Assembly (NCBI GenBank): GCA_021154515.1 | Contig: JAJKIL010000426.1 | Coordinates: 1-7,366, forward strand | Reading direction: 5' to 3' | From: Niastella sp. | GTDB lineage: Bacteria; Bacteroidota; Bacteroidia; Chitinophagales; Chitinophagaceae | DNA: 7,366 bases | In this document: positions 1 to 5,348 of the stretch, one piece after another | Numbering within the stretch: the first letter of the stretch is position 1 | Layout of the letters: each line of letters opens with the position of its first letter | Notes under the pieces: model-generated | What the model saw: the letters and a program-made list of their open reading frames with translations, nothing else | The model's database searches: none | What the model was told of the DNA's origin: nothing | Made by a program: the position numbers and the translations under genes

Positions 1-68
1 AAAGCCATGGGCATATAGCATTTTACCAGGCCATTAAACCTTTTCCTCCTTCGCCTGTTATTATTGGC
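1..68. other. Upstream flank of the first gene, not assigned
   Basis: The reading frame of the flavin oxidoreductase stays open from base 3 to its ATG at 69, but contains no ATG, GTG or TTG codon before 69. The translated stretch is rich in Pro and hydrophobic residues and does not look like this family, whose members normally begin a few residues before the LSILDQTP motif. The other two + frames close at 16-18 and 35-37, so the tail of an upstream gene could end here. No promoter matching the Bacteroidota TAnnTTTG consensus is visible. Confidence 0.4.
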
Positions 69-1097
69 ATGTCTTTACAATTGAGTATCCTTGATCAAAC
101 CCCCATTCGTCGGGGAAGCAATGCAGCAGAAGCCTTGCAGGAATCTATAGAGCTGGTTCGCAAGGCAGATGAATGGGGCTATACCCGCTATTGGTTGAGT
201 GAACACCACAATACCATTACCCTGGCCGGGGCTGCGCCTGAGATATTGATTGCGCGCCTGGCGTCAGAAAGCAAACGCATCCGTTTGGGATCAGGTGGTA
301 TAATGCTGCCGAATCACAGTACGTTAAAGGTGGCGGAGAATTTTAAGTTACTCGAAGCCCTGTACCCACAAAGAATTGATCTGGGTGTGGGCCGTGCGCC
401 TGGTGGCGACCGCATAACAGCACAGTTATTAAATCCTTCCAATACATTCGACCCGCAGGAATATATTCAACAGATCAGTGATTTACAGGATTTCTTAACC
501 GACAATCCCAACTACAACAACATCCAGGGTAAAGTACGGGCCATACCGAAAATTGACACGGTGCCTGACATGTGGATGCTGACAAGTAGTGGCGAAAGCG
601 CTTATCTCGCAGCCCATAGTGGCATGGCGTTAAGCTATGCGCAGTTCATCAATCCTGTTGGCGGTAAAGAAGCCATTGCGATTTACAAACAACGGTTCAA
701 ACCATCGGCACAGTTGAAAGCGCCCAAGGCAAGTGTGGGTGTTTTTGCTTTTTGTTCCGAAGATGAACAAAAAGCGGCGCAGGTACAGGCCGTTATGGAT
801 TATCGCTTATTGAGTTTTGAAAAAGGCCGGTTTGATGAAATACCTACATACGAAGCGGCAAGTAAATATGACTATACCGCTGCTGAATGGCAACGGGTAT
901 TGTTTAACAGACAGCGTACTATTGTAGGCACGCCCGCTATAGTAAAAGATAAAATAACAGCCCTGGCTGCAGAAATGGATGTAGCTGAAGTTATTCTTTC
1001 CACATTTACCGAAAGCCGGGAAGACCGTTTCAACAGCTACGAATTATTAGCTAAGCTGTTTGAACTAACTGTCAATACGAATAACAAGCAGGCATAA
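69..1097 (+). CDS. LLM class flavin-dependent oxidoreductase (luciferase-like monooxygenase)
   Basis: This 342-residue protein belongs to the bacterial luciferase-like monooxygenase superfamily, whose members fold as a TIM barrel and use reduced flavin (FMNH2 or F420), here most likely FMN, to oxidise small organic substrates in the cytoplasm. Family marks seen in order are LSILDQTP near residues 5-12, WLSEHH at 42-47, GSGGIMLPNHSTLKVAE at 75-90, RIDLGVGRAPGGD at 102-114 and LTSSGESAYLAA at 171-182. These fit the 'luciferase family oxidoreductase, group 1' (MsnO8-like/YhbW-like) type, and the length is normal for it. The physiological substrate cannot be read from sequence; automatic names such as alkane monooxygenase would be unsupported. 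ATG 69 is chosen because the family motif begins five residues in and no other start codon lies in frame upstream within the window. No Shine-Dalgarno sequence is seen, as usual in Bacteroidota. A hairpin terminator follows, so it is not co-transcribed with the next gene. Confidence 0.93.
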   Translation: MSLQLSILDQTPIRRGSNAAEALQESIELVRKADEWGYTRYWLSEHHNTITLAGAAPEILIARLASESKRIRLGSGGIMLPNHSTLKVAENFKLLEALYPQRIDLGVGRAPGGDRITAQLLNPSNTFDPQEYIQQISDLQDFLTDNPNYNNIQGKVRAIPKIDTVPDMWMLTSSGESAYLAAHSGMALSYAQFINPVGGKEAIAIYKQRFKPSAQLKAPKASVGVFAFCSEDEQKAAQVQAVMDYRLLSFEKGRFDEIPTYEAASKYDYTAAEWQRVLFNRQRTIVGTPAIVKDKITALAAEMDVAEVILSTFTESREDRFNSYELLAKLFELTVNTNNKQA

Positions 1098-1128
1098 TAT
1101 TACTGGCATAATGTTTATATAACAAGAT

Positions 1129-1154
1129 AAGCTGCCTTAATGGGCGGCTTTTTT
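1129..1154 (+). terminator. Rho-independent terminator after the flavin oxidoreductase
   Basis: An 8-bp stem (AAGCTGCC at 1129-1136 with GGCGGCTT at 1143-1150, one T-G wobble) encloses a 6-nt loop and runs directly into six consecutive T residues (1149-1154). It lies 31 nt after the TAA stop at 1095-1097 and should end the upstream transcript. Confidence 0.85.
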
Positions 1155-1176
1155 ATGTTATATAATTTACAGGGGC

Positions 1177-1208
1177 ATTGCCAATTCTGTAATCACGTAT
1201 TATTTTTA
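1177..1208 (+). promoter_or_regulatory. Possible Bacteroidota-type promoter for the SDR-like gene
   Basis: TATTTTTA at 1201-1208 matches the Bacteroidota -7 element TAnnTTTG at all positions but the last, and a TTG at 1178-1180 sits 20 nt upstream, the expected place for the -33 element. The start would fall close to the left edge of the palindrome at 1217-1239. The match is weak in an AT-rich sequence, so this is only a candidate. Confidence 0.3.
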
Positions 1209-1216
1209 GGCCAAAC

Positions 1217-1239
1217 AAAACAGTTACACAAACTGTTTT
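1217..1239. promoter_or_regulatory. Perfect 9-bp inverted repeat, candidate operator or 5' UTR hairpin
   Basis: AAAACAGTT at 1217-1225 is exactly mirrored by AACTGTTTT at 1231-1239 around a 5-nt ACACA spacer. It ends 24 nt before the ATG at 1264. Its size and place fit a binding site for a dimeric repressor or, if transcribed, a small 5' UTR stem-loop. It could also act as a second terminator for the upstream gene, since the right arm ends in TTTT, though a strong terminator already exists at 1129-1154. No regulator gene is adjacent. Confidence 0.5.
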
Positions 1240-1263
1240 ATCAATAGTCGTATTAGTTTATAT

Positions 1264-1929
1264 ATGAAAATTAAAGCAATTATAACAGGCGCATCCGGAA
1301 TGGTAGGGGAAGGGGTTTTACATGAATGCCTGTTGCACCCTGATGTGGAAGAAGTGCTGATAGTAGGCCGTAGAACAGCTGGTTACATGCATCCCAAGTT
1401 AAAAGAAATAATACATCCTGATTTTTATGACCTCTCAGCTATCAAAGATCAGTTGAAGGGCTATAATGCCTGCTACTTTTGTTTAGGCGCCTCTTCTATT
1501 GGAATGAATGAAAAGGACTATCATCATGTTACCTATGACCTTACCATGCATATGGCAACCATTCTGGCCGATCAAAATCCAGGCATGACCTTTTGCTATG
1601 TATCTGGTTCCGGTACCGATAGTACGGAGCATGGTAAAATGATGTGGGCCCGCGTAAAAGGACAAACAGAAAATGACCTTATGCGCCTTTCATTTAAAGC
1701 AGCTTATATGTTCAGACCGGGTTTTATGCGTCCAACCCCAGGATTGAAGCATGTATTAAAAGGCTATAAATTCCTGGGCTGGATGTATCCTGCATTTAAG
1801 GTATTGTTCCCTGGCAAGGTATCAACATTACAGGAGGTAGGGTGGGCGATGATCAACGTGACTTTAAAAGGATATGAAAAATCAGTACTGGAAGTAAAGG
1901 ATATTATCAGGCTGGCTCATACCGCATAA
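1264..1929 (+). CDS. Atypical SDR / NAD(P)H-binding epimerase-like protein
   Basis: This 221-residue cytoplasmic protein has an N-terminal Rossmann dinucleotide-binding motif, ITGASGMVGEGV, with glycines at 9, 12 and 15, followed by a strand and VGRR at 34-37, where basic residues after the second strand often favour NADP(H). The middle holds the SDR-like strand YVSGSGTDS (112-120). The position of the classical YxxxK catalytic pair is occupied by W128-A-R-V-K132, so the lysine is kept and the tyrosine is not. RPGFMRP at 151-157 corresponds to the substrate-pocket strand of extended/atypical SDRs. The overall pattern matches small epimerase-like proteins common in Bacteroidota and distantly resembles the TIP30/HTATIP2 type; the substrate is unknown and it may be a binding or sensor protein rather than an enzyme. 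The gene stands alone between terminators. The ATG at 1264 lies three residues before the first beta strand, which fixes the start. Confidence 0.85.
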   Translation: MKIKAIITGASGMVGEGVLHECLLHPDVEEVLIVGRRTAGYMHPKLKEIIHPDFYDLSAIKDQLKGYNACYFCLGASSIGMNEKDYHHVTYDLTMHMATILADQNPGMTFCYVSGSGTDSTEHGKMMWARVKGQTENDLMRLSFKAAYMFRPGFMRPTPGLKHVLKGYKFLGWMYPAFKVLFPGKVSTLQEVGWAMINVTLKGYEKSVLEVKDIIRLAHTA

Positions 1930-1930
1930 T

Positions 1931-1953
1931 AAAAAATCCCGCCTGGGCGGGAT
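1931..1953 (-). terminator. Hairpin terminator, best read on the - strand
   Basis: ATCCCGCC (1936-1943) pairs with GGCGGGAT (1946-1953), a GC-rich stem with a very tight turn. On the - strand it is followed at once by six T residues (complement of 1931-1936), so it fits termination of transcripts coming from the secreted-protein gene, whose stop lies about 100 nt away. On the + strand it lacks a following T-run. Confidence 0.7.
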
Positions 1954-1955
1954 AA

Positions 1956-1983
1956 AAAAAGCATTGCTGCTTTTTATTTTTTC
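1956..1983 (+). terminator. Hairpin terminator of the SDR-like gene, bidirectional
   Basis: AAAAAGCA (1956-1963) and TGCTTTTT (1968-1975) form an 8-bp stem with a TTGC loop, followed on the + strand by further T-rich sequence to 1983. Read on the - strand, the same stem is followed by a run of T residues (complement of 1954-1960). It lies 26 nt after the stop of the SDR-like gene and, with the neighbouring stem at 1931-1953, insulates two convergent genes. Confidence 0.75.
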
Positions 1984-2052
1984 TTGATTGCAGTTTCACA
2001 GTGATTCATCGGTAAAGGACCTCAGGAGGGTTGTTTAGTTGATTAAAAAAAT

Positions 2053-3762
2053 TTATTGAGCGATCAGCATTTTTCTGGTGTGTTTAGTGTCTTTGATATA
2101 CACGTTCAGGAAATAAACTCCGTTTGCCAACCGGGGCAGTTTTAAAGAAATTGTATTTCCATTGAAATCTGGTTGAACCTGGACTTTTACACCCACATTG
2201 TTTATTAGTTCCACCCGCGTTTGTTGCGGTAATACATTGTCTTGGAAGGCAAGCTGTATCAGTTGCCGGGCCGGGTTGGGGCTTACAATAAAACTATTGT
2301 TGTTCAAAGCACCCTCATTCAGTTTAACCGATATAATTTGAGTATAAGTAATTGAGTTATTGGCTTCCACCTGTTGTATGCGGTAATAGGTTACCGGATA
2401 TATAGGGTTAAGGTCCTGGGTGGTATATTTTTGCGGACCGGCATTACCGGTAGCATTGATGGTTTTAATAGCTTCCCAGTTGCTGCCGTTGGCCGATCTT
2501 TCCAATATATATTTATCTGACGCGTTCTCCTGCTCTGCGGTCCAGCTGATGGTTACAGTGCCGCTATTAGTTGGTATGGCCTCAAAGCTGCCTATTTTAA
2601 TGGGCAGGATACTGCATAATGTAGTGGCCGTTAATTCTGAAGAGATATTATAGAATGTGGAGGGCGAATTCTGGTTTTTGTAAGAGGTGGCTATCCATCC
2701 TGCGCTACGGGTGCTGTTCGAGATTCTGAATTCATCAAAGGTTCCATACAATCCTTCATCACTGCCATATTGCGACCGGCCAAAATAGTTGGCATTGGTG
2801 TTGCCCAGGTCATTAGGCGTAAGGTCGATTGTGCCGGAAACATCAGCTACGCCATCATAATAGAAAACACCGACATCGCTGGCAGCATCTATAGTCACTG
2901 CAAAATGGTGCCAGGCGCTGGTACCGGTTGAAGTAGCAGAAGATAATCGTTCTTCACTACCATTGTTATTGATAGTTATTGCAAAACGTTTTATGCCATT
3001 GGTGCCCGTGCTGGGAGTAAGGAACATATTGAATTGGGTGTTTTTGCCAAAATCAAATATGCGTTCCCAACTGGTAGTCACCGTTTCAAGATATACCCAA
3101 CCTTCAAACGTAAAATTATTTACCCCTGTAAACATGCCATTAGGCAATTGCAGGTACTTGATGCTGCCTGAGCTTGATTGAACAAATGGGTTATTATCTA
3201 ACCGGCGGCCATCGCCTATCTTGCTCCCGGTTAAGTTGGTTGTTCCAGTATTGGTCAGGTTGCTGCCGTTGGTAGTGCCATCACTCACACTGCTGTTAAA
3301 ATGCCATACACCCATATAGTTGGCGTCCCATACTGCCGGGTTAGAAGGATTGGCCAAGACGCCTGTTTTCCCATAGAACATACATATTAACTTATTAGTA
3401 TTGGCAACAAGCGTAGGTAACTTTACCCATGCTATATACTCACCCGTGCTCGCTGTATATTTTTCCAATTGCATTGGTAAAACAGTACTGCAATCAGGCA
3501 GCGTGAATATAACATCATACCCGTTTGCATTTTGAAGCCGGCCACCGGCGGCAGCTTGTTTCAATGAAGGATCAGTAATGCTGATCAATACAGGAAAATT
3601 GCTTAATGATCCCGTTACCTGGGAACCCAGGATAGTGATGGATCTTCCATATGAATAACCAGTTGGTTGTGCAGTCAGCTGGCTATGGAAAAGCACTGCT
3701 GGTACGAATAGACAGAAGAATCCCTTCTTCAAAGAGCTATTCTTTACTTTGAATTGTATCAT
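2053..3762 (-). CDS. Secreted DUF2341/LamG-like protein with T9SS type A sorting domain
   Basis: This 569-residue protein is predicted to be exported and then moved across the outer membrane by the type IX secretion system. Residues 1-31 form a Sec signal peptide: KK at 12-13, a hydrophobic core to about 27, and a likely cut after LTA before Q32. Residues 35-150 resemble DUF2341, including YDVIFTLPD, the AWVKLP strand, FYGK and NPAVWD. Residues 151-375 look like a LamG/concanavalin A-type beta-sandwich (MGVWHFNSS, FTFEGWVYL, SAWHHFAVTID, YYDGV, GTFDEFRISN), usually a carbohydrate- or protein-binding fold. Residues 386-480 form an FN3-like segment (FEA, TISWTAEQE, YILERSANG, TYYRIQQVE). Residues 488-569 are a type A sorting domain with the SPNPA motif (494-498), LANGVYFLNV (545-554) and a basic end (KHTRKMLIAQ). 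No catalytic domain is visible, so a surface-bound or released binding protein is the best reading. The gene appears monocistronic; the ATG at 3762 gives the complete signal peptide. Confidence 0.9.
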   Translation of the reverse strand: MIQFKVKNSSLKKGFFCLFVPAVLFHSQLTAQPTGYSYGRSITILGSQVTGSLSNFPVLISITDPSLKQAAAGGRLQNANGYDVIFTLPDCSTVLPMQLEKYTASTGEYIAWVKLPTLVANTNKLICMFYGKTGVLANPSNPAVWDANYMGVWHFNSSVSDGTTNGSNLTNTGTTNLTGSKIGDGRRLDNNPFVQSSSGSIKYLQLPNGMFTGVNNFTFEGWVYLETVTTSWERIFDFGKNTQFNMFLTPSTGTNGIKRFAITINNNGSEERLSSATSTGTSAWHHFAVTIDAASDVGVFYYDGVADVSGTIDLTPNDLGNTNANYFGRSQYGSDEGLYGTFDEFRISNSTRSAGWIATSYKNQNSPSTFYNISSELTATTLCSILPIKIGSFEAIPTNSGTVTISWTAEQENASDKYILERSANGSNWEAIKTINATGNAGPQKYTTQDLNPIYPVTYYRIQQVEANNSITYTQIISVKLNEGALNNNSFIVSPNPARQLIQLAFQDNVLPQQTRVELINNVGVKVQVQPDFNGNTISLKLPRLANGVYFLNVYIKDTKHTRKMLIAQ

Positions 3763-4161
3763 ACCTTAACCATTAATGAACTTCTGCCTGTTACGGATTC
3801 AGGTGCATCGGGAATCTGGCGAAGTCTTAGTTATAACCGTATTCATAGCAAAAAAATTGCATAGGTGGAAAATAAATGTAATGGGAAACCTTTATTATTT
3901 GATATATGTCAACGTCTATATCAGGGTAGTGATTTTATTCTACAATGCATTAAGTAGTAGCAGTATATGGAGGTATATATAATCTTGTATATGTGATATG
4001 TATTGTATTATTTACAGTTAATACATTCAAAATTTATGTGGAGGCATTAAAATATTACCGGCTTTAGCGCCTGTAGCTGCAACACATACAGGGCTAAAGC
4101 ATGGCCGGTAATGAATGTTCAATGAATTGATTAGATGGTAAAGGTTATTGTGCACACCTTC
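3763..4161. other. 399-bp AT-rich non-coding stretch between two - strand genes
   Basis: No convincing gene is seen here. A 68-codon + strand frame starts within the 5' leader of the secreted-protein gene and ends at 3982, but its product has no recognisable family or coherent domain and is best taken as chance. Bases about 3961-4010 are dominated by degenerate copies of TATATG/GTATAT spaced irregularly. The main structured element is the long hairpin at 4053-4113. The promoter of the secreted-protein gene should lie here, reading leftwards, but no good TAnnTTTG element could be picked out on that strand. Confidence 0.6.
4053..4113. repeat. Long imperfect palindrome (21-bp stem, REP-like hairpin)
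   Basis: Three stem blocks pair in register: ATTACCGGC (4054-4062) with GCCGGTAAT (4104-4112), TTTAGC (4063-4068) with GCTAAA (4093-4098), and CCTGTA (4070-4075) with TACAGG (4087-4092), closing an 11-nt loop. G4069 is unpaired on one side and five bases (4099-4103) bulge on the other; T4053-G4113 can add a wobble pair. ACATTC (4023-4028) and GAATGT (4113-4118) can add a more distant closing helix. It starts 49 nt after the stop of the small membrane protein on the - strand and is followed there only by a short T-rich stretch, so it could be a weak terminator. Its size and bulges resemble extragenic palindromes such as REP elements mobilised by RAYT transposases. Copy number in the genome cannot be seen here. 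Confidence 0.6.
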
Positions 4162-4368
4162 TCAGTGAGCTTCTTGCGGGCTCGCATCGTTGGTTATTTT
4201 TTTGTCTTGCAGTAATCCGTTCGATTTCACCCATAAGGTGAGTGAAACCAGGGAGGTGAAAATTAACAGGCTCGATAAATTAACCTCGCCTTTTAAATAC
4301 AATACTGCGCTTATTACACTTGTAATGACAATACATGTCAATTCCAATAGCAGGTAGAAAAGTTTCAT
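4162..4368 (-). CDS. Small two-helix membrane protein, unknown function
   Basis: I do not recognise a family for this 68-residue protein. Two hydrophobic segments are clear, about residues 3-25 and 30-48, joined by a short loop with K26, G27 and E28. A polar, charged tail (KSNGLLQDKKITNDASPQEAH) follows. The first segment could be an uncleaved anchor; there is no cleavage site or lipobox. The composition is what a true inner-membrane hairpin peptide would have rather than a random AT-rich frame, which is the main argument that it is a gene. It ends in TGA, stands alone between two non-coding stretches, and is preceded by a perfect inverted repeat 47 nt upstream of its ATG (4416-4435). No Shine-Dalgarno motif is present. 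It could still be a chance frame, or a member of a narrow lineage-specific family. Confidence 0.55.
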   Translation of the reverse strand: MKLFYLLLELTCIVITSVISAVLYLKGEVNLSSLLIFTSLVSLTLWVKSNGLLQDKKITNDASPQEAH

Positions 4369-4610
4369 ATGGTACCGTTGATTTTATAATGAATGAATAC
4401 GGAATACGGAATTACTTATCAGTGCATACTGATAACATACCAATACATTGATGAATCCCAGCGATAATTGGAATTGATTAAATAGTCAGGTGACGTAAGG
4501 AAATTGGAATTCGACTTAGGGGTAATAAAGGTGCAGGGAATAATAGGTGCTACGTACCATACAAATTTGGCAAGCAAATTTTAATAGTGCAAGCTTTTGA
4601 GGTTCTTTCC
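4369..4610. other. 242-bp non-coding gap with several short repeats
   Basis: No gene is seen. The gap contains a tandem pair of GAATACG (4395-4401 and 4402-4408), the inverted repeat at 4416-4435, two direct copies of AATTGGAATT (4466-4475 and 4502-4511, 36 bp apart), and AAATTTG/CAAATTT facing each other around 5 nt (4563-4569 and 4575-4581) just beyond the end of the dioxygenase gene. The last could form a weak stem in the downstream region of that - strand transcript, but it has no T-run. Confidence 0.45.
4416..4435. promoter_or_regulatory. Perfect 8-bp inverted repeat, candidate operator
   Basis: TTATCAGT (4416-4423) is exactly mirrored by ACTGATAA (4428-4435) around a GCAT spacer. It lies 47 nt upstream of the ATG of the small membrane protein on the - strand, where a promoter-proximal repressor site would be expected. 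No T-run follows on either strand, so it is unlikely to be a terminator. The binding protein, if any, is unknown. Confidence 0.4.
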
Positions 4611-5339
4611 TTAAATATTTATTTTTCTTATGGGGAAGTTATTTAGGGCCAGGTATTCGGCCCATTGTAAACCACCTGGTAATTGCCGGTCGCTGAACTC
4701 CAGGTGAATTACCCTTCTTTTGTTATTGTTAACGGTTCTGTTGGATGCGTGCAGTAATAAGGGCTGCATGATCATAATGCCGCCGCGTGGTACCTTACAA
4801 ACCACTTCTTTTTCTTTGCTCCAGTCAATGGTCTCAGGCCGGTAGATGCCTTTCCGGTGGGAATCTGGTATTATTTTCAGGGCGCCATTATTTTCATCGG
4901 TATCATCGAGGTGTATTCTGATGGTGAAAATATTCTCTAGCAGATCTATGGGTGGTTGTACAGCAAACTGGTCATTCTTTACGGTCCATTGTTCAAAACC
5001 GGCACAGGTTTTTTTCTGATCTACGGAAATAGTCAGGTCCTGGTGATAAGCAACAAACCAGTTTGATTGCTCCGGTTTGTCGAAATAGATTGATTTTACC
5101 AGGAAATAATCCTTACCAAATAACTGAATTATTATATCACGCAGGCGGCTGTTAAAGACCAACGGGCTAATATCCGGTACTTCTTTTACAAATCGCCTGA
5201 TGGCAAACAGATCATTTGTTTTTCTAAAGGCCGGGCCGCTGGTATCGATATTATTGATGGTGTCAAGAATGCTCGTGATTTCGGATGCAGTAAACACGTC
5301 ATTGATAATAGTGTATCCATCTGACTGTAAAGGCATCAT
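4611..5339 (-). CDS. PhyH-family Fe(II)/2-oxoglutarate-dependent dioxygenase
   Basis: This 242-residue cytoplasmic protein fits the phytanoyl-CoA dioxygenase (PhyH) superfamily, non-haem iron oxygenases that couple decarboxylation of 2-oxoglutarate to hydroxylation of a small molecule or peptide. The iron-binding facial triad is visible: H99-Q-D101 in the YHQD motif and the distal H197 in LLLHASN. R208, eleven residues after H197 as in human PhyH, is the likely 2-oxoglutarate-binding arginine. The NNGALKIIPDSH stretch (150-161) is the family's conserved segment, and the N-terminal DGYTIINDVFT opening is also typical. All catalytic residues are present, so the enzyme should be active; the substrate is not predictable, and bacterial relatives range from ectoine hydroxylase to natural-product tailoring enzymes. 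The gene begins 9 nt after the stop of the upstream PPIase lipoprotein, indicating co-transcription. Two ATG codons in tandem (5337-5339, 5334-5336) offer alternative starts one residue apart. Confidence 0.88.
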   Translation of the reverse strand: MMPLQSDGYTIINDVFTASEITSILDTINNIDTSGPAFRKTNDLFAIRRFVKEVPDISPLVFNSRLRDIIIQLFGKDYFLVKSIYFDKPEQSNWFVAYHQDLTISVDQKKTCAGFEQWTVKNDQFAVQPPIDLLENIFTIRIHLDDTDENNGALKIIPDSHRKGIYRPETIDWSKEKEVVCKVPRGGIMIMQPLLLHASNRTVNNNKRRVIHLEFSDRQLPGGLQWAEYLALNNFPIRKINI

Positions 5340-5348
5340 ATTCTGGTT

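Noticed and set aside
1483..1665. 60-codon - strand frame inside the SDR-like gene
   Set aside because: It lies fully within a strongly supported gene on the other strand and shows no family features.
1984..2052. Possible small RNA or extra stem (CCTC..GAGG near 2020-2030) between convergent genes
   Set aside because: Only four base pairs with a two-base turn; too weak to call.
2420..3181. Two + strand frames (2420-2653 and 2963-3181) inside the T9SS cargo gene
   Set aside because: Both are antisense to a well-supported coding sequence with recognisable domains; they are by-products of its codon use.
3776..3982. 68-codon + strand open frame upstream of the secreted-protein gene
   Set aside because: It overlaps the leader and promoter region of the divergent gene, has no domain, and its composition (mixed Ile/Tyr/Ser with AT-rich codons) matches chance translation of the region.
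3961..4010. Tandem repeat array of TATATG
   Set aside because: The copies are degenerate and irregularly spaced, consistent with AT-rich intergenic DNA rather than a true array.
4053..4113. Integron attC site
   Set aside because: The bulged stem recalls attC folding, but the conserved RYYYAAC/GTTRRRY core ends are missing and there is no integrase or cassette array nearby.
4053..4113. CRISPR repeat or tRNA-like structure
   Set aside because: There is only one copy with no spacer periodicity, and no cloverleaf arms or CCA-type end can be drawn.
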